Assembly (NCBI RefSeq): GCF_013822155.1
Contig: NZ_PNJW01000022.1
Span: 1 to 46,108, forward strand
Direction: 5' to 3'
Length of the DNA stretch: 46,108 bases
From: Flavobacterium sp.
Lineage (GTDB): Bacteria; Bacteroidota; Bacteroidia; Flavobacteriales; Flavobacteriaceae
The position numbers were made by a program, and so were the translations under genes. The notes beneath the pieces were generated by a model that was given only the letters and a program-made list of their open reading frames with translations, searched no databases and was not told where the DNA came from. Each line of letters opens with the position of its first letter. Positions within the stretch are counted from its first letter, which is position 1. Positions 18,421 through 25,857 of the stretch are shown here, in pieces.

Positions 18421-19509
18421 TTAATCTTTGTTAAAGGCGGCCATGGCCGGCACGGCTTTGTTTGTAAAATCCCACAAGGCTTGGTTTTCAAAGGGCGATC
18501 CATTGGTGGACTCATTGCCTCTGAAAGCAACCCATTCGGTTCCCCAATAAGCAAAACCGATTCCGCTTGTTGTTTCTTTGACTAGTGATTTTATGGCTAG
18601 AAGGTAATTTTTTTGCCCTTCCGGGGTGGCCGGATAAGCCGGGATTAATTGATTTTCTAAACCAACAAGGTTATTGGTCCAATCATTCCAAGTTAACGTA
18701 AACGGATAGGCTGTTTCCGCAACCACTACTTTTTTGTTATACGTTTGCCCTAACGAATTTATAGTGCTTTTTAAATCGGGTAAACTTTTACCATGCCAAA
18801 CAGGGTAAAAGGACAACCCGATATAATCATAATCAACGGTGCTCATCTTGTTGTAAAACCAAGTTGCACCGGAACCTATTCCCGCATAATGGATCATGAT
18901 TTTTGTTGTAGGAGCTTGTGTTCGGATGGTAGCACTTAGGGTAGAAAGCAATTCTAAACACTGACTTTCATTGTTGATTAAATGACCTTTTGGCCATAAT
19001 AGCCCACTGTTGATTTCATTTCCTATTTGGAAGATATCCGGTTGAATCTCTGTTAAAATGGTTGTGGTATAATCTGATGCTGCTGTTTTCAAATCTGCAA
19101 AAGATAAGTTTTGCCAGGCAACAGGAGTAGTTTGATTTCCGGGATCAGCCCAAGTATCGGAATAATGAACGGTTAACCATACTTTCATACCGGCTTGTTT
19201 TACCCGTTGAGCAAATGCTTTTACTTCATTAAATCCGGAATGAGCATCGGCAGGATTTTTCCAAAGACGAATTCGAATCGTATTACAGCCTGCATTTTTT
19301 AAAGTGGTCAAAGCTATTTCAGGCTGATTGTTGGCATTGTAATAAACAGTGTTTTCACTTTCAATCAAAGGAAGGTAAGACATATCTGCCGCTCGGATAA
19401 AATTGTCTTCCACTACAGGATCTTCCGGAGTGTTTGAGTCATCTTCTGAACAACTTCCAATAAGGAAGACCAATGAAAGTAAAGTAAAAATTTTCAATAA
19501 ATTTTTCAT
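18421..19509 (-). CDS. Arabinogalactan endo-beta-1,4-galactanase, GH53, surface-type lipoprotein
   Basis: A 362-residue lipoprotein. The signal LLSLVFLIGSC gives lipidated C20, directly followed by acidic SEDDS. In Bacteroidota, acidic residues just after the cysteine often act as the signal for export to the outer-membrane surface. The GH53 domain follows: AADMSYLPLIE, HYSDTWADPGNQTTPVAW, acid/base E165 in QIGNEINSGLLWP and nucleophile E265 in VVVAETAYP. It lies 9 bp after galM. It probably makes the first cut in long galactan at the cell surface, with the second GH53 acting on shorter products. Confidence 0.92.
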   Translation of the reverse strand: MKNLLKIFTLLSLVFLIGSCSEDDSNTPEDPVVEDNFIRAADMSYLPLIESENTVYYNANNQPEIALTTLKNAGCNTIRIRLWKNPADAHSGFNEVKAFAQRVKQAGMKVWLTVHYSDTWADPGNQTTPVAWQNLSFADLKTAASDYTTTILTEIQPDIFQIGNEINSGLLWPKGHLINNESQCLELLSTLSATIRTQAPTTKIMIHYAGIGSGATWFYNKMSTVDYDYIGLSFYPVWHGKSLPDLKSTINSLGQTYNKKVVVAETAYPFTLTWNDWTNNLVGLENQLIPAYPATPEGQKNYLLAIKSLVKETTSGIGFAYWGTEWVAFRGNESTNGSPFENQALWDFTNKAVPAMAAFNKD

Positions 19510-19518
19510 AGTATTTTT

Positions 19519-20562
19519 TTAAATTGTTTCAAAAGCAAAAATGGTCTGATGGTGATAGCGTTCTCCCTTTTTTAAAACGGCAGAAGGGAAGTTTTTATGA
19601 TTCGGAGCATCCGGATAATTTTGTGTTTCAAAGCAAATGCCACTTTCCGGATGGTAATCCGCTGCTTCTTTTCCTTTGATTTGCCCAAAACAATTGCCGC
19701 CAACATAGACATGAACCGCCGGTTGATCGGTTAGAACAGTCATTTTTAAGTTATGCTGCTCACTGGTTAAAACAGCCGCAACTTTTTGATTGGCTTTTAA
19801 AGTGAACGTATTGTCAATGGATTTGGGAGCTTTTTTAGCGTTAGTAAAATCAAAAGAACTGTCGCTCAACTTAATCAGAACACCGCTCGGGATGTTTTCT
19901 TGGTTGGTTTCTAATACCGATTCAGAATGAATAATTAAATCTTGATTGGTCACATTTCCTTGATGACCATCTAAATTAAAATAGCTGTGTTGGGTTAAAT
20001 TCAATAGGGTATCTTCCGTGCCATGGGCATGAAATTCCACAATTACCTGATTGGATTCTGTAAGCATATAGGTCACTTCAGCCATCAGGATTCCGGGATA
20101 ATTTTCTTCTAAATGTTGACTGATATATTCTAAAGTGATGGAAGGATAGTCTCCTTCGCTGATTTTTTTAACTTTCCAAAATTGTTGACTGAAACCTTTA
20201 ACACCGCCATGCAATTGATGGGCACCGTGATTTTTCGTTAAGTTGATTTCTTTTCCGTTTAAGGAAAAAGTAGCCTGGTTAATTCTTCCCGCAAATCGTC
20301 CGATAACGGCACCAAAATAGGGAGCACTGGGCAAATCATAGGAGGCAATGTAATCGGCTAAGGTGTCAAAACCCAATACCACATCAATCTTTTCCTGATT
20401 TGACAAAGGGAATTTCAACGAGGTAATGGTCGCTCCATAATTGATAACCGACAATTCCATGCCGTTTTTGTTCTTTAGAGTATAGCACAAAACCTCTTTT
20501 CCGTCGGATAGCGTTCCGAAAGATTTGATGTTTTTTGGGTGATCTAATTGTGAAAAATGCAT
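19519..20562 (-). CDS. galM: Aldose 1-epimerase (galactose mutarotase)
   Basis: A 347-residue protein without a signal peptide. Conserved blocks include FGAVIGRFAGRI, NHGAHQLHGG (H118 region), catalytic acid H192 in LTQHSYFNL and general base E312 in ESGICFETQ. It converts beta-galactose released by beta-galactosidase into the alpha anomer used by galactokinase. It is the first gene of the galactan operon. Its upstream region carries a TACTTTTG -7 element and a palindrome shared with the divergent regulator. Confidence 0.95.
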   Translation of the reverse strand: MHFSQLDHPKNIKSFGTLSDGKEVLCYTLKNKNGMELSVINYGATITSLKFPLSNQEKIDVVLGFDTLADYIASYDLPSAPYFGAVIGRFAGRINQATFSLNGKEINLTKNHGAHQLHGGVKGFSQQFWKVKKISEGDYPSITLEYISQHLEENYPGILMAEVTYMLTESNQVIVEFHAHGTEDTLLNLTQHSYFNLDGHQGNVTNQDLIIHSESVLETNQENIPSGVLIKLSDSSFDFTNAKKAPKSIDNTFTLKANQKVAAVLTSEQHNLKMTVLTDQPAVHVYVGGNCFGQIKGKEAADYHPESGICFETQNYPDAPNHKNFPSAVLKKGERYHHQTIFAFETI

Positions 20563-20593
20563 TTTTTATATCATTTTAATAGTAATGTCTCAT

Positions 20594-20601
20594 CAAAAGT
20601 A
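20594..20601 (-). promoter_or_regulatory. Galactan operon promoter, -7 element
   Basis: On the minus strand TACTTTTG (20601-20594) is an exact match to TAnnTTTG, 32 bp before the galM start codon. No clear TTG was found at the -33 position, which falls at the edge of the 20624-20639 palindrome, so activity may need or be blocked by a regulator. Confidence 0.5.
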
Positions 20602-20623
20602 GGGAACATTGTTTAATAACCAT

Positions 20624-20639
20624 ACCGGTACCTACCGGT
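20624..20639. promoter_or_regulatory. Palindromic operator candidate between galM and the GntR-type regulator
   Basis: Perfect inverted repeat ACCGGTA - CC - TACCGGT (7-bp arms), GC-rich in an otherwise AT-rich gap. It overlaps the -33 position of the leftward galactan promoter and lies about 45 bp before the regulator's likely start. The size and symmetry suit a dimeric winged-helix regulator of the GntR class. Confidence 0.6.
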
Positions 20640-20683
20640 TTTTGATTATCTTGCCACCAGTTTTTAGTAAAGAGTCATTTTTT

Positions 20684-21682
20684 ATGAAGTTAATTACAGT
20701 AGATAATCATTCCGGCGTTCCAAAATACAAACAGATAATAGCCTCTATCGAAGAAGCAATTGCGGTTAAACGATTACAACGCGGGGACAAATTACCTTCA
20801 GTCAATAAAGTGAGTTTGGAATTTTCAATCTCTCGGGATACCGTTTTACTGGCCTATGAGGAATTAAAAAAAAGAGGAATTGTTTTTGCCATTTTAGGAA
20901 AAGGCTATTATATAAAAAGTGTGGAATTTAGTTTTGAACAACGTTTTTTTGTGCTTTTTGATGAGTTGAATGCGTTTAAGGAAGATTTGTATACTTCTAT
21001 TTTGGAATCCATTGATAACAAAGCCCAGATTGATATTTTCTTCCATCATTTTAATTTGGAAATGTTCCGAAAACTAATCAATGAAAGTAATGGAAATTAT
21101 TCAAAATACATTATTATGCCTACCAATTTAGTGGGTGCGGCGGACCTTATCAAAACACTGCCTAAAAATGATGTCTATATTTTAGACCAAACCAATGAAG
21201 AATTAATCAAGTATCCTTCTGTTCATCAAAATTTTGTAAAAGACATGTATAGGGCTTTAGCAGAAGCCAAAAATAAGTTAGCAAAATACCAAAAAATGGT
21301 TTTGATTTTCCCCGGATTTAAAGAGCCGTTAGGGATGGTGGAAGGGTTTTTAAATTTCTGTCAGGAACATCATTTCGTGCATGAAGTAATTCGGGATTTT
21401 GATTTACAAACGATCCAAGTTGGTACTGTTTTTATTATTCCAAACGACCGTCATTTGGTTCAGGTATTAGAACAATCAAAAGTGCAACAATTGCAGATTG
21501 GTCTGGATTTCGGAATTATCTCTTACAATGATACGCCCTTGAAGAAAGTAGTAGAAAACGGAATTACCACCATTTCAACTGATTTTAAGGCAATGGGCGT
21601 TCTTTTGACAGAAATGATTTTAAACAATAAAAAAGAACAAGTGGAAAACCGAAGTCAGTTAATCATTCGGGCTTCGTTGTAA
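20684..21682 (+). CDS. GntR-family regulator with periplasmic-binding-type sensor domain
   Basis: A protein of about 332 residues from ATG 20684. An upstream in-frame ATG at 20609 would translate the operator palindrome and is unlikely. It has a GntR winged helix at the N-terminus (GVPKYKQIIASIEEAI, LPSVNKVSLEFSISRDTVLLAYEELKKRG in two pieces), then a LacI/ribose-binding-protein-like domain with alternating strands (IIMPTN, VYILDQTN, MVLIFPG, FIIPNDR, GIISYNDTPL, TTISTDF). This chimera is common among Bacteroidota sugar regulators. It is divergent from the galactan operon, so it likely senses galactose or a galacto-oligosaccharide and controls that operon and perhaps itself. Confidence 0.9.
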   Translation: MKLITVDNHSGVPKYKQIIASIEEAIAVKRLQRGDKLPSVNKVSLEFSISRDTVLLAYEELKKRGIVFAILGKGYYIKSVEFSFEQRFFVLFDELNAFKEDLYTSILESIDNKAQIDIFFHHFNLEMFRKLINESNGNYSKYIIMPTNLVGAADLIKTLPKNDVYILDQTNEELIKYPSVHQNFVKDMYRALAEAKNKLAKYQKMVLIFPGFKEPLGMVEGFLNFCQEHHFVHEVIRDFDLQTIQVGTVFIIPNDRHLVQVLEQSKVQQLQIGLDFGIISYNDTPLKKVVENGITTISTDFKAMGVLLTEMILNNKKEQVENRSQLIIRASL

Positions 21683-21804
21683 AAATTGCTAAGTATTGTT
21701 TTTTTTTGAATTATAGAGGATGGATAATTGTTAAAAAAGCAATAAATTTACAAGACAAATTTCCCGAACGGAAAAGTAGGGCTGTTCCATAAAAGATTCG
21801 TTAA

Positions 21805-23004
21805 ATGAAGGCTTTCATTTCAAAAGGCATTTTTCTTTTTCTTACTTTATTTTGTTTAAGTGGTTTCGCTCAATCAGATTCGTTAGGCGTAAAACAAAGA
21901 GATTTAAAAGATGTCTATTATAAAGTTTTCAAAAGAGAGGATTCTTTAGTTTCGCAGCGAGATTACCAAGATAAAAAAGCGGTTTTTTCATTACTTCCGG
22001 CATCAACCTCTTCAAGCGGAGCAGGAAGAGCACTTGTGATTTCATTTGTAACCACTTTTTACCTGAGTGAATTGGAAAACACGAATATGTCTGCTGTTTC
22101 GTTCACACCGTCGTTAACCTTTTCTAACCAATATATTTTTCCGGTGCAAACGTATTTGTTTACCAAAGGGAACAAATATGTTTTAACGGGCGATTATCGC
22201 TACATGATTTATCCGCAATCTACGTATGGTATTGGTAATAACAACTATGAAAACGAACAATCTGTTTTAGATTACCAACAATGGCGGTTGTATCAATATG
22301 TAGCCCGTCGGGTGAAAAAGCAGTTATACCTCGGTTTAGGATTTTTGCTGGATAATTATCAAAATATTTCAGAGGAATCTTTTATTGAAGGAGAAACCGA
22401 CTATGTAAAATACATGAACAATGATTTTAGCGACGAATTAGCCATCGGTTTTGCGTTTCAAACGATTTACGATTCCAGGGATAATATTACGAATCCATCC
22501 AAAGGGGTGTTTATGGAATTGGATTATAAATTCAATTCTAAGTTTAATGATAATATGACCGATTATAGTTCTGTTTATTTTGATTTGAGAAACTTCAAGT
22601 CATTTTCAAAAACAAAGCATCGCGTGTGGGCCAATAAGTTTTTTTGGTGGAATACGTTTGGAGGCAATCCTCATTACCTCGATTTGCCCAGTATTGGTTG
22701 GGACCATTTTCAAAAAACGGGGAGAGGCTTTACCCGAAACCGGTTCCGGAGCAATGCGTTGATTTATTTGGAATCGGAATACCGAACGGATATTACTAAA
22801 GACGGACTTTTAGGGGCAGTTTTTTTTGCGAACGTTTCCTCCGTTTCCGCAATTGATACCTATCAGTTTGAAAAATTTAATCCGGCAATTGGAACGGGAT
22901 TGCGTATCAAATGGAGTAAAATCAACAATTCTAATATTTCGTTAGATTTAGGCGTGAGCAAACAGGATGTGACTTTTAGGTTAGGTTTTTATGAGAATTT
23001 TTAA
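21805..23004 (+). CDS. Omp85/BamA-like outer-membrane barrel protein without POTRA domains
   Basis: A 399-residue protein with a signal peptide (KGIFLFLTLFCLSGFAQ). After a short N-terminal segment it consists of beta-barrel strands resembling the C-terminal bacterial surface antigen domain of Omp85 proteins. The L6-type motif GRGFTRNRFRSNALIYLESE (RGF) and an aromatic C-terminal residue (phenylalanine) support this. POTRA repeats are absent, unlike BamA or TamA. Its role is unknown; it could be a lipid or protein export barrel. It precedes the mla operon, but a separate promoter in the 128-bp gap suggests independent transcription. Confidence 0.75.
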   Translation: MKAFISKGIFLFLTLFCLSGFAQSDSLGVKQRDLKDVYYKVFKREDSLVSQRDYQDKKAVFSLLPASTSSSGAGRALVISFVTTFYLSELENTNMSAVSFTPSLTFSNQYIFPVQTYLFTKGNKYVLTGDYRYMIYPQSTYGIGNNNYENEQSVLDYQQWRLYQYVARRVKKQLYLGLGFLLDNYQNISEESFIEGETDYVKYMNNDFSDELAIGFAFQTIYDSRDNITNPSKGVFMELDYKFNSKFNDNMTDYSSVYFDLRNFKSFSKTKHRVWANKFFWWNTFGGNPHYLDLPSIGWDHFQKTGRGFTRNRFRSNALIYLESEYRTDITKDGLLGAVFFANVSSVSAIDTYQFEKFNPAIGTGLRIKWSKINNSNISLDLGVSKQDVTFRLGFYENF

Positions 23005-23065
23005 GGACATGACTTACATCAACTTTTTTGTGTTTTTTAGTGAATACCTTTGTGTAGATAGATTG

Positions 23066-23096
23066 TTGAAAAAGTGAAAGAAAAGGCTTAACTTTG
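23066..23096 (+). promoter_or_regulatory. mla operon promoter
   Basis: TTG at 23066-23068 (-33) is separated by 20 bp from TAACTTTG at 23089-23096 (-7). Both elements and spacing fit the Bacteroidota sigma-70 consensus. The mlaE start codon follows 36 bp later. A second -7-like TACCTTTG lies at 23045-23052 without a well-placed -33. Confidence 0.65.
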
Positions 23097-23132
23097 AGTA
23101 GCCCTTAGGCATATCAGCTAATTCATTTTTTT

Positions 23133-23915
23133 ATGAAAGTAATTGATAAAATACTCCAAACTTCAAAAACATTCCTGGAAGAAACCGGAGAGTTAGCCTA
23201 TTTTTCTGCCCGTTTTTTTAAAGAAGCAACCAAACGACCTTTTGAATTTAAAGAATTTCTCCGACAATGTTACAACATGGGAAATGCGTCGCTACTGCTC
23301 GTGGGGGTTACCGGATTTATCATCGGACTGGTTTTTACCTTACAATCCAGACCAACCCTGCAAGAGTTTGGAGCAGTTTCTTGGATTCCCTCTATGGTAG
23401 GGATATCCATCATAAGAGAAATCGGGCCAATCATCACCGCGTTAATTTGTGCCGGTAGAATTGGTTCCGGAATTGGAGCTGAGCTGGGTTCGATGCGGGT
23501 GACGGAACAAATTGATGCAATGGAAGTGTCCGGAACCAATCCGTTTAAGTATTTAGTGGTTACCCGAATTATGGCAACCACATTTATGTTGCCCATTTTA
23601 GTATTCTTTGGAGATGCCGTTGCTATTTTTGGTTCTTTTTTAGTTGAAAACATCAAAGGGGACGTTTCCTTTTTATTATATTTTAATCAGGTTTTTAAAC
23701 ATTTGGAATTTGGCGATATCATTCCGGCAACCCTCAAATCTTTCTTTTTTGGTTTTGCCATCGGATTAGTGGGCTGTTTTAAAGGGTTTACTTGTAAAAA
23801 AGGAACGGCCGGAGTGGGTTTAGCGGCAAATTCAGCAGTGGTTTACACGTCGATGTTGTTGTTTATCATTGACTTTATAGCTGTTTTTTTAACCGATATT
23901 TTTTATGATTTATAG
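23133..23915 (+). CDS. mlaE: MlaE-type ABC transporter permease
   Basis: A 260-residue inner-membrane protein of the MlaE/DUF140 family, with about five to six hydrophobic segments. The family core is intact: IIREIGPIITALICAGRIGS, then GAELGSMRVTEQIDAMEVSG, and the C-terminal VGCFKGFTCKKGTAGVG. It forms the dimeric permease that, with MlaF and MlaD, moves phospholipids between inner and outer membranes. The mlaF gene starts 2 bp after its stop. MlaB and MlaC homologues are not present here, as is common in Bacteroidota loci. Confidence 0.94.
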   Translation: MKVIDKILQTSKTFLEETGELAYFSARFFKEATKRPFEFKEFLRQCYNMGNASLLLVGVTGFIIGLVFTLQSRPTLQEFGAVSWIPSMVGISIIREIGPIITALICAGRIGSGIGAELGSMRVTEQIDAMEVSGTNPFKYLVVTRIMATTFMLPILVFFGDAVAIFGSFLVENIKGDVSFLLYFNQVFKHLEFGDIIPATLKSFFFGFAIGLVGCFKGFTCKKGTAGVGLAANSAVVYTSMLLFIIDFIAVFLTDIFYDL

Positions 23916-23917
23916 CC

Positions 23918-24670
23918 ATGGAAGAAACAAGGGAAAATAGAAAACCGGTAGTGGAAATTAAAGAGCTATACAAATCCTATGGAAGCAATAAGGTATTGGA
24001 TGGGTTTAACCTGAATTTGTATGAAGGGGAAAACCTGGTGGTGATGGGAAAATCAGGCTCCGGAAAATCAGTGATGATAAAATGTTTAATCGGTTTAGAA
24101 CAACCCGATAGTGGCACGATAAATATCATGGGGCAAGATATAAGCAAACTTTCCCGGGAGCAATTGGACGAACTTCGCACAGAAATCGGGTTTTTATTTC
24201 AAGGGAGTGCCTTGTATGATTCGATGTCAGTTCGGGAGAATTTAGAATTTCCATTGCGTCGCCACACCAAAAAATTCGGTGTGATTAAAGACACAACACC
24301 TTTGGTCATGGAGGCATTACAAAATGTAGGATTGGCAAATGCAATCGACTTAATGCCCAATGAACTTTCCGGTGGAATGAAACGCAGAGTGGCATTAGCC
24401 CGTACGTTGATATTGCAACCTAAAGTGATTTTGTATGACGAACCTACAACAGGGTTAGACCCAATTACGTCTAAAGAAATCATCTTGCTAATGCAAACGA
24501 TTCAACATAAATATAAAACTTCCTCCCTGATTATTACACATGATGTCGATTGTGCTCGAGTGATTTCAAACCGCATGATTTTATTGGTGGAGGGAATCAA
24601 TTATGCCGAAGGTACTTTTGAAGAACTAAAAGCGATAAAGGACGAAAAAGTGCAGGCCTTTTTTAAATAA
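23918..24670 (+). CDS. mlaF: MlaF-type ABC transporter ATPase
   Basis: A 250-residue ABC ATPase with Walker A GKSGSGKS (44-51), Q-loop FLFQGSALYDSMSVRENLEF, signature LSGGM (150-154), Walker B VILYDEP (170-176), D-loop GLDP and switch H208. The Q-loop GSALYDSMSV pattern is characteristic of the Mla/Ttg2A group. It powers the phospholipid transporter with MlaE. The gene is translationally packed between mlaE (2 bp) and mlaD (8 bp). Confidence 0.95.
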   Translation: MEETRENRKPVVEIKELYKSYGSNKVLDGFNLNLYEGENLVVMGKSGSGKSVMIKCLIGLEQPDSGTINIMGQDISKLSREQLDELRTEIGFLFQGSALYDSMSVRENLEFPLRRHTKKFGVIKDTTPLVMEALQNVGLANAIDLMPNELSGGMKRRVALARTLILQPKVILYDEPTTGLDPITSKEIILLMQTIQHKYKTSSLIITHDVDCARVISNRMILLVEGINYAEGTFEELKAIKDEKVQAFFK

Positions 24671-24678
24671 TAAGCAGT

Positions 24679-25656
24679 ATGGAAAAATCAACCAATCAAA
24701 AAATTCAACTCGGAATCTTCGTCATTCTGGGGCTGGCTATTTTTGTTGCCGCTATTTACTTTGTGGGAAACAAGCAAAATATGTTTGGAAAAACAACGCA
24801 GCTAACGGCTGTATTCAATAATGTAAATGGACTGCAATTGGGAAACAGTGTTCGTTATTCCGGTATCAATGTAGGGACTGTCCGCGAAATTAGTATGATA
24901 AATGACACCGTTATTCGCGTAACGATGATTATTGAGGATAAAATCATACCGCATATTAAAAAAAATGCGATTGCCACCATTACTTCTGACGGATTAGTAG
25001 GGAATATGATCATCAACATTATCCCCGGAAAAGGGAACGACTTACCCGTTCAGCCCGAGGACGAAATCAGAACCTATAGCCGAATCAGAACCGATGATAT
25101 TTTGGAAACACTCAATGTAACCAATGAAAATGCAGCCTTGTTAACAGCAGATTTATTAAAAATCACCAAACAAATCACGCAGGGAAAAGGCACGGTTGGA
25201 TTGCTGATTAATGACACCCTCTTGGCTAAAGATTTAAAAGAAACAATGCATTACCTCAAAATATCCGGAAAAGGGACTTCAGAAGCGGTTCAAAATTTGA
25301 ATAAACTGATTGCCTCTCTAAACGACCAAAACAATGTGGTGGGGGTATTAAAAGACACGGCAGTGGCCAATTCCATCAAAAAAATCATAGTGAATTTAGA
25401 GCAATCCAGTGGTGAGATGGAAAAGGTGATTACAAATTTAGACGCCACCATTACCAATATAAAAGAGGGGAAAGGGGCATTGAATTACTTGTCTAACGAC
25501 CCTAAATTGGTGCAACAGATTGATTCGACGATGCTCAATTTAAACCAGGCGAGTATAAAACTCAATGAAGATTTAGAAGCCATGAAGCATAATTTTCTGT
25601 TGAGGGGCTATTTTAAAAAATTGGAAAAGGAAAAAGCGAAAGCGAATAAGAAGTAA
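24679..25656 (+). CDS. mlaD: MCE-domain protein, MlaD-type
   Basis: A 325-residue protein with one N-terminal TM helix (about 10-30), an MCE domain (about 37-115: VNGLQLGNSVRYSGINVGTV, then AIATITSDGLVGNMIINI) and a long helical C-terminal tail (about 130-310). The tail is longer than in E. coli MlaD and predicts a coiled-coil needle with repeated segments of the GKGTVGLLIND / GKGALNYLSND kind. It is the periplasmic lipid-binding ring of the MlaEFD complex. The repeated GKG...L..D segments in the tail are a common feature of Bacteroidota MCE proteins. Confidence 0.92.
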   Translation: MEKSTNQKIQLGIFVILGLAIFVAAIYFVGNKQNMFGKTTQLTAVFNNVNGLQLGNSVRYSGINVGTVREISMINDTVIRVTMIIEDKIIPHIKKNAIATITSDGLVGNMIINIIPGKGNDLPVQPEDEIRTYSRIRTDDILETLNVTNENAALLTADLLKITKQITQGKGTVGLLINDTLLAKDLKETMHYLKISGKGTSEAVQNLNKLIASLNDQNNVVGVLKDTAVANSIKKIIVNLEQSSGEMEKVITNLDATITNIKEGKGALNYLSNDPKLVQQIDSTMLNLNQASIKLNEDLEAMKHNFLLRGYFKKLEKEKAKANKK

Positions 25657-25857
25657 GCTTTTTTATACGCCAAAAGGCACTGAAATCAACCTTTTCCTTT
25701 CATTATGTAGAACAAATTCGACAAAAATATCCCCTGCTTTATCACCTCTCTTTGTGGTATTATCCATACTTTTGACTTGAAATTGCGGAAGTAGCAGTCA
25801 GACCTGGTGTTTCGGTATTTTGCAGCATAAACGGACTTGTAAAATTGGGGCAATACA

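Noticed and set aside
20609..20683. N-terminal extension of the GntR-type regulator from ATG 20609
   Set aside because: It would translate the operator palindrome; the winged-helix domain begins right after ATG 20684.
23270..23656. 128-codon minus-strand open frame
   Set aside because: It is antisense to mlaE; composition is typical of a reverse-complement shadow.
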